Shown in pieces: positions 48,870-60,699 of a stretch of DNA of 64,000 nucleotides. Under the pieces are notes generated by a model. That model was not told the DNA's origin. It saw nothing but the letters and a program-made list of their open reading frames with translations, and did no database searches. The position numbers were made by a program, and so were the translations under genes. Position 1 is the stretch's first letter. Every line of letters starts with the position of its first letter. Source of the stretch: Tenodera sinensis (Eukaryota > Arthropoda > Insecta > Mantodea > Mantidae); NCBI GenBank assembly GCA_030765045.1, contig CM060963.1:116891235-116955234 (forward strand). Reading direction: 5' to 3'.

Positions 48870-51000
48870 AAGGAGATTTCCATAAAATTCAGGCCATGAC
48901 TTAGAAATTGCCATGAAATCGCTTGTTTGTGTCCGTCACTGGCACAGATACTAGCTGATTCACCCTCCAATTGAAAGGGGACTTGAGGAATAGCAACCAA
49001 ACACGTAAGCGCCTCCAAAGAGTCAAGGTTGGACATAGCTGGTTTATATCCTAGTCCACTGCTGAATATCAAAGAGACGAGATAATTTTAAGGCGTTCAC
49101 TACTAGTGTAAACTAAACATAGCGCGTTTCTAAGAGATAAAATTAATTAGTCTAAAAACACATATTTAACAATTACGGCAGAAAATGAGGCGCCAAGAAA
49201 GAAGTCTTACAACACAGGTTCGTAATATTAATAACATTCTCAAAACGTGGATGTGTTAAAGTGACTACAAAGAACAACCTTCAGGAATAGAGAGAATGAG
49301 GGAAAACAGGGAAAGAAGCTTTTAATGAAGAATAAAGAACACTGGGTAGCAAAAAGGATGCAGCAATATAATGAATCTATCTTCAAAGAAGAAGAAGATC
49401 AAAGAAAGCAGAAAAAGCTGAAAAAGAGTGCAAAGTGTTGAACTAAAGGCTTTTGTAGCTTATTGAATAGATAGCTGTGATAATCTAACGCTGCAAGTGA
49501 AAATATTGATAATATGACACGTGTTATAGTGGGAAGTTCCCTGCAGAGTGTGTCCCGTGACCAAGCTTCAAGGTGACAAATTCAATTGAATGTTTATGAA
49601 GGATAGACATCTAAGGATAGATTATGTCCTACTAAGTTTAGGTCGGCTATGAAGAATTGGCCAAAAATTGGCTACATTGAGCCTCATAGTATCAGCTTTT
49701 AGAATTATAGTAGCAATAATCATTTCATTTAATTTATCAACACAGTTGGTGCTGCATACGATCTCCACAAAAAAGAACGAAAGAAGCAAATACGAGCAAG
49801 CAGAACAACGAAACATTATTTACATTGATATAGATATGTACTTGGCACTTACTCAATCTTAGTATCTTGTAGTTTCTTTCTCATCATCATCATCATCATC
49901 ATCCTTCGAAGACGACGAAGAATCCATAAAGCTTATAAAATACATGAACGGCTTTGTTTACAGCGCATTTCGTCTTTGTTGGAGTTACATTATTCTAAAT
50001 ATCTCATTTAATGGCTCTTATTACTGTACATCTTTAAAGTAATTCTAATAATTGGAATAATGTGTGGCATCTGCTTACGTGCTGGTTTTCCATGTCCTAT
50101 AGGCGATTTTCCCACGCCCGCATTTATTTTTACAGGTTTAGGAGTTTTGTGCAATGTCTGTTGACTCTTGCTCGAATGACTGTATAAACCTTACAACTCT
50201 GCCTGGGTTGCTTTGGTTCCTACATGCGTGCCGGACACGCGATGTCCTTATCTCCTCCTTCCACTGTCTCAAAAGATTCTGAACAAAGTATACCACATGT
50301 CATGCGGGAAGTATCAAAGACTGCCTTGGCCTTTGGACATGGCTGCTTCAAAATAAGTAACAGAAACAAAGATATAGTTCTTTACTTAACATTCCGTCAC
50401 ATAATAAGAAAAGCAATATATTTCGTAGCCATATCACTGAAATATATAACAACTTCAGGATCAATCTGTGTAACTAAGTGTAAGACTACGCTAGAAGAAA
50501 ATGTTTGATGATGTACCTATTTCTGAACCATTAGACTAACACAGAGACCCGATATTGTCACACAGACTATGAAGTAGTGTTTTTCTTCGCCTGATTGACT
50601 TTGGCCAAGTATATGAACAGCAGTGGAGGAAAAGAAGATGTGGCACCTGGGTGTCCAGCGTCACAAAATGAACTATGAAATGAAAAATCTTTTTTCTCTT
50701 TTTGATTTTTGTTTCATACTACAGAGGTGTGAAAATTATTATACTTAAGCACCTTTTACGGTAAATTGCTTGTAAGTTGCGAAGTTTAAAATAGTTTGCA
50801 AATGTCTAAAATGTAATTGAAACCTTATATATAAAATATGTGAAACTTGGAATCTATATTTTACAACAACAGCACTAAAAGAGTAATTTTTCTTGGGAAA
50901 GGATCAGTTTTGAAACTTGGTTTCAAAATTCTCTTTAGAAGAAAATAGTGTACATCAGAGTAAATATCTTCTATTTGGTTTCCAGACATAATATTGCAAT
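48870..51000. other. Unassigned sequence
   Basis: An (ATC)n run of about 7 units lies at 49881-49902. Open frames at 48731-49072 (-) and 50224-50508 (+) show no family features. Confidence 0.5.
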
Positions 51001-51005
51001 TTTTG

Positions 51006-51133
51006 CTTTCTCTACTATATAATAGTAAGTAGGGAAAGTATTGTATTCGACTCAAAATTTCGCTGTCGAGATTTCACCGGAGGCCAAGTGAATGAAAAAG
51101 AAAAGCAGTATTAGAAGAAGGCCAGTGTGTGCG

Positions 51134-51189
<56 letters not shown>

Positions 51190-51885
51190 TTTGTGTGAAT
51201 AGTACAACTCAAGAACGAAAAGTATGTTAAAAATGAAAGTTAGTATTTAAGTTAAACACCTTTCAAGGATACGACACGAAGGGTACGAAGAAAATTTTTC
51301 CACCTAAACTATCCTTTATATGGACAATTTTTCGAAACTTTTTATTCTCTCAAAAATGCCTGCGACGATTTTGATTAAAATACTAAGCTTAAGATATTCT
51401 TATGGCAAATGGAATATGTATTTCGATTTTTCTGGCTATAACCTATGTAGTCTTGTTTATTCTTATGACTTTTGCATAACTGGTAAACCGTAAGGCCAAA
51501 TCTTACCGCACAAAAAATGTAAACCTTATTAAACTACGCAAATTATGTCCAAATGCATTTTTAAGTGAAACATTTCCGAGATATTTCTTGTTATTCGCGT
51601 GAGCTTTGCAATAAATTTTTCTCAAATGGATGATCGTTATTCACTTTTTTATCTTTTGGCCGCGCAAAAAGAACGAAATTTGAAAGTCTTCATGTAGCGA
51701 CCAGCTTTAAAGTATTTGATAATCGTTCAAAGTTTACTGTGTTCCATATTCCCCTTGCACCCACAAGAAAATATGCAATAAGATATCTGCAAATGTTTAT
51801 CTCGACTAACACGAAGATGGAGGGATAAGTGTTTGTAAGAATAGTTAGTAGAGAAAGTCATGTGAATGCAGCACATCAGATTTTT
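51006..51885 (+). mobile_element. Helentron-like repeat (family H), best full-length copy
   Basis: CTTTCTCTACTA (51006-51017) at the 5' end has a perfect inverse copy TAGTAGAGAAAG at 51846-51857. Next come the degraded palindrome ('atttcgctgtcgagattt', about 51057-51075), a (GT)n tract (51135-51188), the 'aggatacgacacgaagg' block, and the 'gacttttgcataactggtaa' block. The 3' hairpin is ATGTG (51860-51864) and CACAT (51872-51876), followed by CAGATTTTT. No open frame of note. Overall length is about 880 bp. Confidence 0.88.
51135..51188. repeat. (GT)n microsatellite inside family H
   Basis: About 26 GT units between the 5' palindrome and the 'agtacaactcaagaacgaaa' block, at the fixed family position. 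Confidence 0.95.
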
Positions 51886-51889
51886 ATAG

Positions 51890-52685
51890 ATAATACTCAG
51901 CTGAGGAATGATTGAAAATGGTCTCATAAAATCAATTTTTTTTTTCAATTTTTTTTTCTCTGAAGAAAATATATTTCTGCCCGTTTAACAGGTAAAAAGG
52001 TTGACTCTGGCTTTAACGTGCTTGTTCATATGCTGTCATCTAACTCAGAATGTTGTAAAGTTGTATGAGCATTTTATCAAACCAAAACATTAATATTTGC
52101 CAGAGACAATCTTGAGCAGTAAATAAAAACTTTACTCTGAGTATAATTATTTTCACACCTCTTTAATGTATGTCCTCCGTTGGGGAGGCGAGCGACTGAC
52201 AGAAACGTATCGTGGTGGATGGTCCATCTCGAAGTATGCTTTGTTTCGCAAGAAACGATCGTCCAGGCAGGCATGCATGCTACGTGAAAATTTCTGTTTT
52301 GAGGCGGGTAGCAAAGGACTGGATGGCTGGCTGGCTTGTCCAGCGCTCTTTGTGCCAGCGCGGGATTTCATCTGTGCACAAATTTAACAGCAGAGTCGAC
52401 ACGGAAATTAGAGAAGCGTTAACGCACAGCAGAACCGTGCCTTTGTTTTGGTTTGTGTTCTCAAAACAACTCTCGTGCATCCATACTAGCTTTAAATAGA
52501 AGCAAACAAAACAAACCCGTTCGTTTAACACAAAATTTCTCACTTGTGAGGTTTTACTAGTCCTCAAGGGTTCTGCGCTGCACGCAGCTCTGAACGGCGT
52601 TATACTAATGATGGCCAACAGCGGATAGCTGGCTAAAGTCAAACACTCTTGTAAAAATGCATTTCTTTCTTCCAAAATAAAAGCA
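51890..52685. other. Unassigned sequence
   Basis: Overlapping open frames at 52166-52499 (+) and 52280-52675 (-) cover the same bases; none shows a domain. Moderately GC-rich around 52180-52400. Confidence 0.45.
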
Positions 52686-52689
52686 GCAG

Positions 52690-53700
52690 AAGAAAATCTA
52701 GCACGTGACTTTCTCTACTCTTGCACAAAGTATTCTCGCAAACGTTTATTCCTCTATATCCTCCATGTTAATCGAGATAAACATCTGCAAAAATTATCTT
52801 ATTGATAATTTTCTTGGGCGGCGCCGCGGCCGAGCGGTTAGAGTGCTCGCCTGGGCGGATTTTCTCCGGGTTCTTCGGTTTCCCCACCACTCATTCCATC
52901 AACTGCTCCATAGTCACCTTTCCATGCATCGATTTAACCTGCATTTTACATCCTCCTCCTCACTATCATACCTGGAGCTAGACCGACCACCCGCTTCCAG
53001 GTCTTCACTCTGTGCGGTCCATGGGTTCGTCTGCTCCCCGACAGATATCCAACCTTAGCCACTGGCTTGTAAGTCCTTCACAAGGGGAGTAGACAATCAG
53101 ATAAAGAAGATGATTTTCTTTTAGGTGCAAGGGGAATACAGCAGGCTTTAAGAGATAGTCGAATGTTTTAAGAGTAGTTGCTATAAGATGACTTTGAAAT
53201 TCCATTCTTTTTACATGACCAGTATATAAAAAAATAACAATCTCCCATTTGAGAATGGTTTACAGGTATAGCAAATATTGACAAATAACAAGGAATATCT
53301 CGGAAATTGTTCACTTCACAAAAAGGATTATCTGCCATAAATTGTGTACTTTAACGGGATCTACATTTTTGTGCAGTCGGATTTCGTCTGTCTCTTACGG
53401 TTCACCAGTTATGCAAAAGCCATCAACAGTAAACAGGACTACGCAGGCTATAGCAATAACAATCAAAATATACCTATTCATTATCAAAAAATATCTTAAA
53501 CATACGGCATTTTAATGAAAATTAATAAAATAATAAAATCAAAATTTGGAAATAATTTTCCATGTAAACGTTAGTTCAGGGTGGAGGTATTTTCTTCAAA
53601 ATGTTCGTCCACATTGAACATTAAACTTAATACAAACTTCGGTTTTTAACTGACTTTTCGTTTCTCTACAGACTGACTCTTTCTTTTGGTCTCTCTCCTT
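52690..53700 (-). mobile_element. Helentron-like repeat (family H) carrying a nested SINE
   Basis: Reverse orientation. The 3' side ('gactttctctactcttgcac', 52709-52728) carries the inverse motif. The middle follows the SINE ('cagttatgcaaaagccatc'). The 5' side ends with 'actgacttttcgtttctcta' and 'cagactgactc', running into a CT tract. The family continues uninterrupted once 52816-53108 is removed. Confidence 0.82.
52816..53108 (+). mobile_element. SINE family 2, copy 3 (diverged), with target-site duplication
   Basis: The head begins 'gcggccgagcggttagagtg' (A box). The B-box part is deleted or diverged, and the body keeps 'ctccgggttcttcggtttcc' and 'actcattccatc'. It is flanked by GATAATTTTCTT (52804-52815) and GATGATTTTCTT (53109-53120), a 12-bp duplication with one change. 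The second half (about 52960-53100) differs from the other two copies and may be another module. Confidence 0.8.
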
Positions 53701-53705
53701 CTGTT

Positions 53706-53707
<2 letters not shown>

Positions 53708-53749
<42 letters not shown>

Positions 53750-53755
53750 TTCTTT
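53708..53755. repeat. (CT)n tract
   Basis: A CT/CTTT run at the 5'-side microsatellite position of the family H copy to its left. Confidence 0.92.
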
Positions 53756-53759
53756 CTTT

Positions 53760-54055
53760 TAACTTTCACTCAGAACAATTTATCAGCCAAAAATTAAATT
53801 CAACGTTTTACCCATTGATTTATTTTAAACAGCTAAAGCATTTGACATTAATTATATTTTATAACTTTTAATTTCTTCTTTTTGTAGAAACAAAATTTTA
53901 TTTATAATTTTCTTATTAAAGTGCAATTGCTTCAGCTTCTATACTTCATATGATGTCAAAATTAACACAAAACAGAAACAATGGAATTCTTGTAAAGAAT
54001 CACCTAATTTACAAGATTGTTATTAAAGAAATGTTATATAATAAATTAATGCTTT
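53760..54055. other. AT-rich unassigned sequence
   Basis: The 5' end of the neighbouring family H copy is not seen here. Nothing else recognised. Confidence 0.45.
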
Positions 54056-54059
54056 CAAT

Positions 54060-54305
54060 ATTTAGGAGTGGTGTGTCTTGTATCTCGACGAAAGGCATCA
54101 TGGGCAGAGTGTGATGACGGTAGGCATATAATGAACTTGCCAGTTTCACACTTTGACCGGGAACCGCCGTAGCTTCTCCAATTGATCCCTCAGGACCTCA
54201 CAACCCGTGCCCAGTAGAGAAAACTTCCCCGTGATAGTGCTGGGATGAGAACGAGATATCTACACCCCAGTTTATAATACTTGCTACACAGCTACAGGGA
54301 GCACC
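54060..54305 (-). repeat. SINE family 3, old copy
   Basis: Keeps a diverged order of family 3: 'tagcttctccaattgatccc', 'tcaggacctcacaacccgtg', 'gtgctgggatgagaacgaga'. The tRNA-like head is barely recognisable. Confidence 0.5.
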
Positions 54306-54458
54306 GTTTATTTTATATATGTCTAAAATGAATATCTTTCGTATACTATTTGTATAAAGATGGAATACATGGTAGAGATCTATATTTCTAACTGTAATGG
54401 AATACTTGAAAGTATGCAAGTGCTATTGCTAGAATTTCAGAAAAAGTGTATAATGACT

Positions 54459-54478
54459 ATATATATATATATATATAC
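54459..54478. repeat. Short (TA)n tract
   Basis: Ten TA units, 30 bp left of the mariner end. Confidence 0.9.
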
Positions 54479-54510
54479 CAGAGTACTGACAGGAAAAAAG
54501 AACCAACATA

Positions 54511-54710
54511 CGAGGGCTATTTGGAAAGTAAGCTCCGTTGTCAGGTAGGGTGGGAAGTAAAGGAGATAGCGCCGCTATTTTTACATCCCTGTGTACCGTG
54601 ATTCAATGCATTTTCAGCCGTGCATTAGCTCACCATAACTTTGCATAACGAGTGCCACATTAGAAAATCCCGCCAAATTCGAAGTGCGTGGCATCAGATT
54701 TGTTTAAGGT
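54511..54710 (+). mobile_element. mariner element, 5' end only
   Basis: A TA dinucleotide (54509-54510) is followed by CGAGGGCTATTTGGAAAGTA, the usual form of a mariner terminal repeat. About 150 bp later the frame gives ENPAKFEVRGIRFV (54664-54705), the first residues of mariner transposases in the 'NPA.CEVR.VIRFL' form with one residue missing, and then a stop. Nothing mariner-like follows and no second terminal repeat is found, so the element is truncated after about 200 bp. Confidence 0.75.
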
Positions 54711-54714
54711 TATG

Positions 54715-57700
54715 TATGCCTAAAATTTGAAATTATTAACTGATAATATTTATAACAAGGGGTATGATAGAATGTAAACTTGTTACAGCCTAAATTTCAT
54801 CCATTTTGCTCTCATAGTTCAGAAAGTATAAACCTTTATTTTTTGTTAACAGTAAAAGGGTCCCTCGTGACAAAAAAATTAAATTTTGGCTTAATATTTT
54901 AACTATAGGTTAAAAATAATGTAATTTTAAAATTTTCGTAAGTCTGTTCGTGCCCCCTTCACTTTAGACTTCTAAAACTTTTAGACTTGCAAATTAACAA
55001 GTTTTTACGTCATAAAATTGTAATTTTTATGTTTGAAAATTAAACATATATGCTTAGACATTTTTGATAATAAAATTGAAAGCATCTTTCATTTCCTATA
55101 TCTCTCTGAACAAGGTAGGAAGTTTCATTAGTGCAATACAAAACTTGTTCCTCAAGTAACATTTTACAGGGGGAAAAAGGTTAAAAATATCGATAGCGAG
55201 AAAACAAGTATAAAAGATTTTAACGCATACCTCAAATTAAAATCCAAGATATATTTAAACACGCAGTAGGGCATTTTAAAATGGCGTCATCAGGCAAGTT
55301 AGGCATTTTTCGCATTTAGAGATGTCTTAACCGTCTATTTTTCCATGAAATACTTAGATCTTAGGTCAGATATGTAAAACAACCTTCGCGGTATGTTGAC
55401 AGTCTTTGTATGAGAACGCTCGACCTCACAGTGCTCGAACAACTCGGGTAACTTTCAATAAATATAAACTATACCATTTTATCACTCTCCTTGCAGCTTT
55501 GCACCGAGTTATCTTCATCTTTTCAGCCACATGATCAGTTTCACAGGTTTTTCTTCTGTAGCTCTTTTTAAAAGAAGTCTTATTACACCACGCATTTAGC
55601 ATTTGCGTTTTGTAATGTTATGATGAGCGAATACGTAGCGGTACGATCTTCTCGCTGGACACGCGTTAAATTATAGTGCATGGCGATATAAAAATGGCGG
55701 CAATATCCCCGCGCTACGTGAGAAAACTAACGGAGGGTAGTTTCCGAATTGCCTTCATGGTTTTATACATTATTCCTCGTTCCGCTTAGAATTTTTATAT
55801 CACCTGTTTCTTACCATACACATCGAAAACTTTATTTGTTTGTGTTTACTCTTGCTATGTATTAAAAGTAAATGCATCTGCTCTAACATTACTACATTTT
55901 TTTCACTAAAGTGGGATATTTAAAACCTGTTGAATGAAATTAATAACTTCTGGTTCAATGATTTCAAACCCTGCAAGAAAAAAGGACAAAAGACAGCATT
56001 TTCACCTTGGTATAAAATTGCAAAGCTGCTGCCTTAATCAAGAGAGACATCCCAGAGAGACTCATCCAACAACATTATTCGAGAAAATGGAATATTTTAT
56101 ACTGTGTTGTGAACCTATTTTGAATTCCGACGACGGGGAATACAAAAGAAATTCTCCATCCGTATTTCTGTCAATAACAGAAGCGCAGAGCGGTGATCTC
56201 AACCGAACAAGTTGTATTCAAAGGTTGTGTTCCATCAAGACAACCTTCCGGTCGCTATTGGTACGTACTGCCAACATCTGCTGTGCATACGCTTTGTGCA
56301 CTAATGCCACAAGTTAACGTGCTCAAAACTGGAACTATGCAACCACGTGTGAACACCAGTTCCATTTCACATGACAGAACCTCAGATGGTACTAACTCCA
56401 AATACACTACTGCAACTATGGAAACAATGTCTCCTGTGCAGTGGTTCAGGAAACTCAAATCGTGTCCTTTTAAAGCATGGTTAATACTGCATCGTCTTCG
56501 AAACCGAGTTGTGAAAATACGCATCCCAGTGTAATAATAAATCATATACAGGGGTTTCATTTAAACGGTCTTGTCTAAATGCGACAGAATTCTAGCTGAA
56601 ATACCCAGCGTTGCCCGTGGTTTGACGATTTTATCACTATAACCTTTTGGCATCGACTGCCCTTGCCCAATAGACTTGTGTTTCTTTGGAAATATTTAAA
56701 AAAAGATTACTTAATACGCCTAAACAAAGGATTGATTGTAAAACTTGGGATACAATAAAGAACACAACATAATCAAAATAAATAAATAAAACACTGGAAA
56801 GACACTACACACGCCCCTTGTCAGTTAATTCTCTAAAAAAGGGCGCAAAATTGTTTTCACATATGTACGGATGGCAACTGTTGACTAGAAAAAAATAATA
56901 AATACATGCTGTGCAGTAGAAAATAAATATTGAGCCATAATATACTTTGTGACTAAGTACAGGACTAAATAATAAACCACACAGGTAATAATGCAGCCGC
57001 ACGATATAGCGTCAACTCAATACTGATTATGAGCAGAGCAGAGAAAAACAAGTGAGGCTCGTGACCTTATGTATATCAGCTGCTGTTATTTTATTTCCGC
57101 GTTCGCAGTGGAAAAGCACCGCATAGCGGTTCACCTGTATTTAGGTCTCCCTGATATTTTGGAAAACAATCCTAAACAATTATTAGATCGACATCGATAT
57201 CAACTATATGTGTTATTTTAAACATACTCCAAAAATGCATTTCTCTTCATAAGTTCGAATCTGTATATTTAACAGCCCCGAGAGGTGTATCCTAATCCAA
57301 ATAAGTAAAATGCGATGTTAATACTGAAGATAACTGTAATTTGGTTTGTAATAGCATATCATGTTATACACTCACCAGAGACAATGACCTACATATTGCA
57401 TTAGCTGATATTTGGAGTTCTACGCAGGTGCTAAAAGATCGATTCGTTTCCAGCACGTCACAGCTGCATGCTGAAAATAATAAACTTCGAAAGCTACGTA
57501 AATTGAAAAATTGAAAGCAATTTGAATATAATGGTTTTCAGACAAAATTTTATTTCATGTGTAAGTCATTTACTGTACAAAGAGCGAAATTAATTTGCGG
57601 CACTGTGTTTAGTGCAATATCCTTGGAAGTTGATGCTGTCTGTATTGATGTTAATTTGTGTGTTTTGTGTGAGTTGCACCTTACTTAGGTGGAGTAGCTA

Positions 57701-57990
57701 TGTTGCATCTCACTGTCAGTAGTGTCCGACATGTTGGCGTTTTCTAAACTCGGGCTAGTTGCGTTTCGAGAATTAATCGATATTGCGCCTTGCCATTGCT
57801 GCATGTGAATTCTCTGATTGGTGGAACACCTGTCCTTTAATGAAAATTGAATTAGATGAAGACCAGTCCTTTAATGAAAATTGGAACTTAAGGAGGTCCA
57901 TTAAAGGATCGCTATCAGACTGAATTAATAAATTTGGGTATGGTCCAGCATAAACATTTTTAATATATTGTGACGCCGGGCTCGGTGCAC
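54715..57990. other. Unassigned, mostly AT-rich
   Basis: It holds two overlapping plus frames, 55934-56317 (127 codons) and 56193-56534 (113 codons), with a minus frame 56255-56560 on the same bases. None has a motif I recognise. If the first two belong together, a frameshift lies near 56200. A short direct repeat of 'cctttaatgaaaattg' is at 57834-57849 and 57871-57886. Confidence 0.4.
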
Positions 57991-57997
57991 AACAAAG

Positions 57998-58060
57998 CAT
58001 GGACGGGACTAAGCTACTTCATGCCACATGCCAGGTCGGCCAGCTAACAAAGGCGCAAGA
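57998..58060 (+). repeat. LTR-like repeat (family E), start fragment
   Basis: 'ggacgggactaagctacttc' and 'atgccacatgccaggtcggc' match the first 60 bp of 19405-19985. The rest of the element is absent. Confidence 0.55.
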
Positions 58061-58080
58061 TTTTAAACAAAAGTGGTTTT

Positions 58081-58122
58081 CTCCGGTGCCGTTGAGAGAG
58101 ATCTGGTTACGGCACCACCGGA
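58081..58122. repeat. Perfect-stem hairpin
   Basis: CTCCGGTGCCGT and ACGGCACCACCGGAG form a stem with a small bulge around a loop of about 15 bases. Origin unknown. Confidence 0.6.
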
Positions 58123-58389
58123 GTGGCTCGCTAAAAACTTTAAAACACAATATACCAGTACAGATATCAAAACTTAAAGAAAATAGCTAGAATTTAAGAT
58201 ATACACTTTCTGCCGTTTCATAGAATTATTTGTTACAGAGCTGTCTTCATTTCCTTATCCAGTTCATTAAAAGCGGTGAGCAGAAAAGAAATACGGCCGT
58301 GTATTCCTTGACGCATCTTGCGTACAAGCATGGCGTAACAAAACAATGTTTACATTTAGTCAAACATTAATAGTGATTAATGCAATGTT

Positions 58390-58451
58390 AATCACCCAAA
58401 ATTTCGATGTCGAAATTTCATCAGATATACGTTTCAAAAGAAGGTTCATGA

Positions 58452-58530
<79 letters not shown>

Positions 58531-59235
58531 CAGCATAACTCAAAAGTGAAAAGTATCTTAAAATCCAAAGTTGGTATTTAAGATTAATATCTTTCAAGGA
58601 TGCGACACGAAGATTTTGAGGAACATTCCTCTACCCTAAACGGCCCTTTACAAGAAAATTTATTCCAAAACTTTGGTTTTCTCAAAAATTGCTCTAACGG
58701 TTTAGATTAAACTGACATGTTTTAAGATATTTTTGGCAAATGAAATGTGCATTTTGAATTTTATGACTCTAGCCTATGTAGTTCTGCTTACTCTTGATGA
58801 CTTTTGCATAACTGCTAAACCGTAAGTGATAGACCAAATTGTGCTGTAAAATGTGGATCTCGCTAAAACACACAAATTATGTCCAAATGCAACATTTTGG
58901 GGAGTGAGCCATTTCGGATATACTCTTTGTTATTTGTGTGAGTTTTGTAATATTTATACTTTTCTCAAATGGAAGGTCGTTATTCAGTTTTTATTGGCCG
59001 CGCAAACTGAACGAAATTTCAAAGGCTCCATATAGCGATCAGCTTTAAAAGATGTCACTATCGCTCAAGGCCTACTGTATTCCCATATTCCCCCAGCACC
59101 TATAAGATAATTAACAATAGGATAATTATTGCTAATATTTATCTCCACTAACGTGAATAATATAGAGGAATAAGAATTTGTAAGAATATTTAGTACAAAA
59201 TTAAAAAAGTCGTGTGAGTGTAACACAGATTTTTA
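58390..59235 (+). mobile_element. Helentron-like repeat (family H), nearly full copy
   Basis: Begins near the 5' palindrome ('aaatttcgatgtcgaaattt', 58400-58419), without the CTTTCTCTACTA end. A (GT)n tract of about 37 units (58455-58528) follows. The whole middle is present ('aggatgcgacacgaagattt', 'gacttttgcataactg'). The 3' end has TGTGAGTGTAACACA as a short hairpin near 59213-59227, followed by GATTTTT. Confidence 0.87.
58455..58528. repeat. (GT)n microsatellite inside family H
   Basis: About 37 GT units at the fixed position within the family. Confidence 0.95.
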
Positions 59236-59239
59236 CAAC

Positions 59240-60100
59240 AGTACAATATTTTCATGGGAACCCTAAGAGTTGTTGGGTATATAAGGTTGTGTAATTGTTA
59301 CCCGGTAGATTTTTAAACAGTGAAAATAGGTATGCAAGTGCAAGTGTTGTTATCAGGCATTAACATAATGGACGTCCCTTATCTCCACATACAGTCTGAC
59401 CTGCTTGCACTGAAAAGTTTATCTCTATTACGAACATAACTGGCATGTCGCAAGTTCTACGGCAGGGCTTTACAGACATTCCAAACTTTTTGCATTTATC
59501 CACTCATTTAATTTACGTAACTCCAGTAGGCTGCTGCGTAATGAACATTAACCTAACAAAACTAATATGCTGCCAAGGATATTTGAGAAAATTAAAACGA
59601 CAAATGAAATTACTTATAGGCTATATAAGAATTATATTTATTAGCACCAATATTAGAGGTAGAATTCGTTATGAATGCATTAACCTTAATGCAAAAATGG
59701 ATGAAATAGTTATTCAAGGCTTTTTCTGTTCTAATTATCCTTGTATAAAATACGTGATTTATCAGGAGCAGCGATATTAATATTCCTTTTTTTATAAAGG
59801 TAATTTGACAGTGCTTCTCTTCATGCAACCGGAAATGAGTAGCATGAAATAAAGTATTACTGAATTGTCAGTGCATAAGTTAAAAGAGAATTGTATGAGA
59901 CCCCTGTTTTGGAACCAATACTATAAAAATAGAATTTAGAAAACATACCGTGTCCACTACTGCTGTATATACTTTGGTGCGTAAAACGTTCGGATACTCT
60001 CATATAAACACTGGTCTCCATTTTGTTACGAAGTTGAATATTTAGCAACAATTCTTTCTCCTTTGTATGTTCGATACATTAACTTCACGGCAGTTTCACT
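59240..60100. other. Unassigned sequence
   Basis: Open frames 59445-59780 (+) and 59610-59828 (-) overlap and show no motif. Confidence 0.45.
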
Positions 60101-60102
60101 TT

Positions 60103-60695
60103 CTCTACTACGTATAGTAAATAGGGGTGTATATTATTCGACTCAAAATTTCGATATCGAAATTTTACCGGGAATACATATTTTCAGGCCCCCTGAATAA
60201 AAAAGGTATTTTTAGAAAAAGTTTCGCTTGCACATGTGTGTATGTGTCTGTCAGTCTGTGAACAGCACAACTGAAGACCGAAAAGTCGGTTAAAAACAAA
60301 GTTGGTATTTAAATTTAATACCCTCAAGGATGCGACACGAAGGTTTTGAAGAAAATGCCTCCCTTCTAAACTATCCCTTACATGGAACATTTTTCGAACA
60401 TTTTGATTTTCTCAAAAATAGCCAATTTTTATTAAACTGTCACATGTTTAAGATATTTTATTGGCAAATTTATGTCTTTAATTTTCTGGCTATAACCCAT
60501 GTAAACCTGTTTACTCTTGATGACTTTTGCATAACTGGTAAACCGTAATAGACCAAATCTTACTGTACAAGAAAGATGAATCTCGTTAAAACACACAAGT
60601 TATATCTATATGCATTTTTCTGTGGAATGAACCATTTCGTAGATATTCCTTGTTATTTGTGTGAGTTCTAAAAACTTCCATACCTGCCATATTTT
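60103..60695 (+). mobile_element. Helentron-like repeat (family H), 3'-truncated copy with intact 5' end
   Basis: The 5' motif CTTTCTCTACTA is followed by a perfect 22-bp palindrome at 60145-60166 (half-site AAAATTTCGAT). Then come a GTGTATGTGTCTGTCAG microsatellite remnant and the family middle as far as 'attccttgttatttgtgtga'. The match stops near 60695, so the 3' hairpin is missing. Confidence 0.85.
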
Positions 60696-60699
60696 TTCT

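Noticed and set aside
48470..60695. Dispersed family H copies as a CRISPR-like array
   Set aside because: The copies are about 880 bp, unevenly spaced, in both orientations and diverged. They are interspersed transposons, not short regular repeats with spacers.
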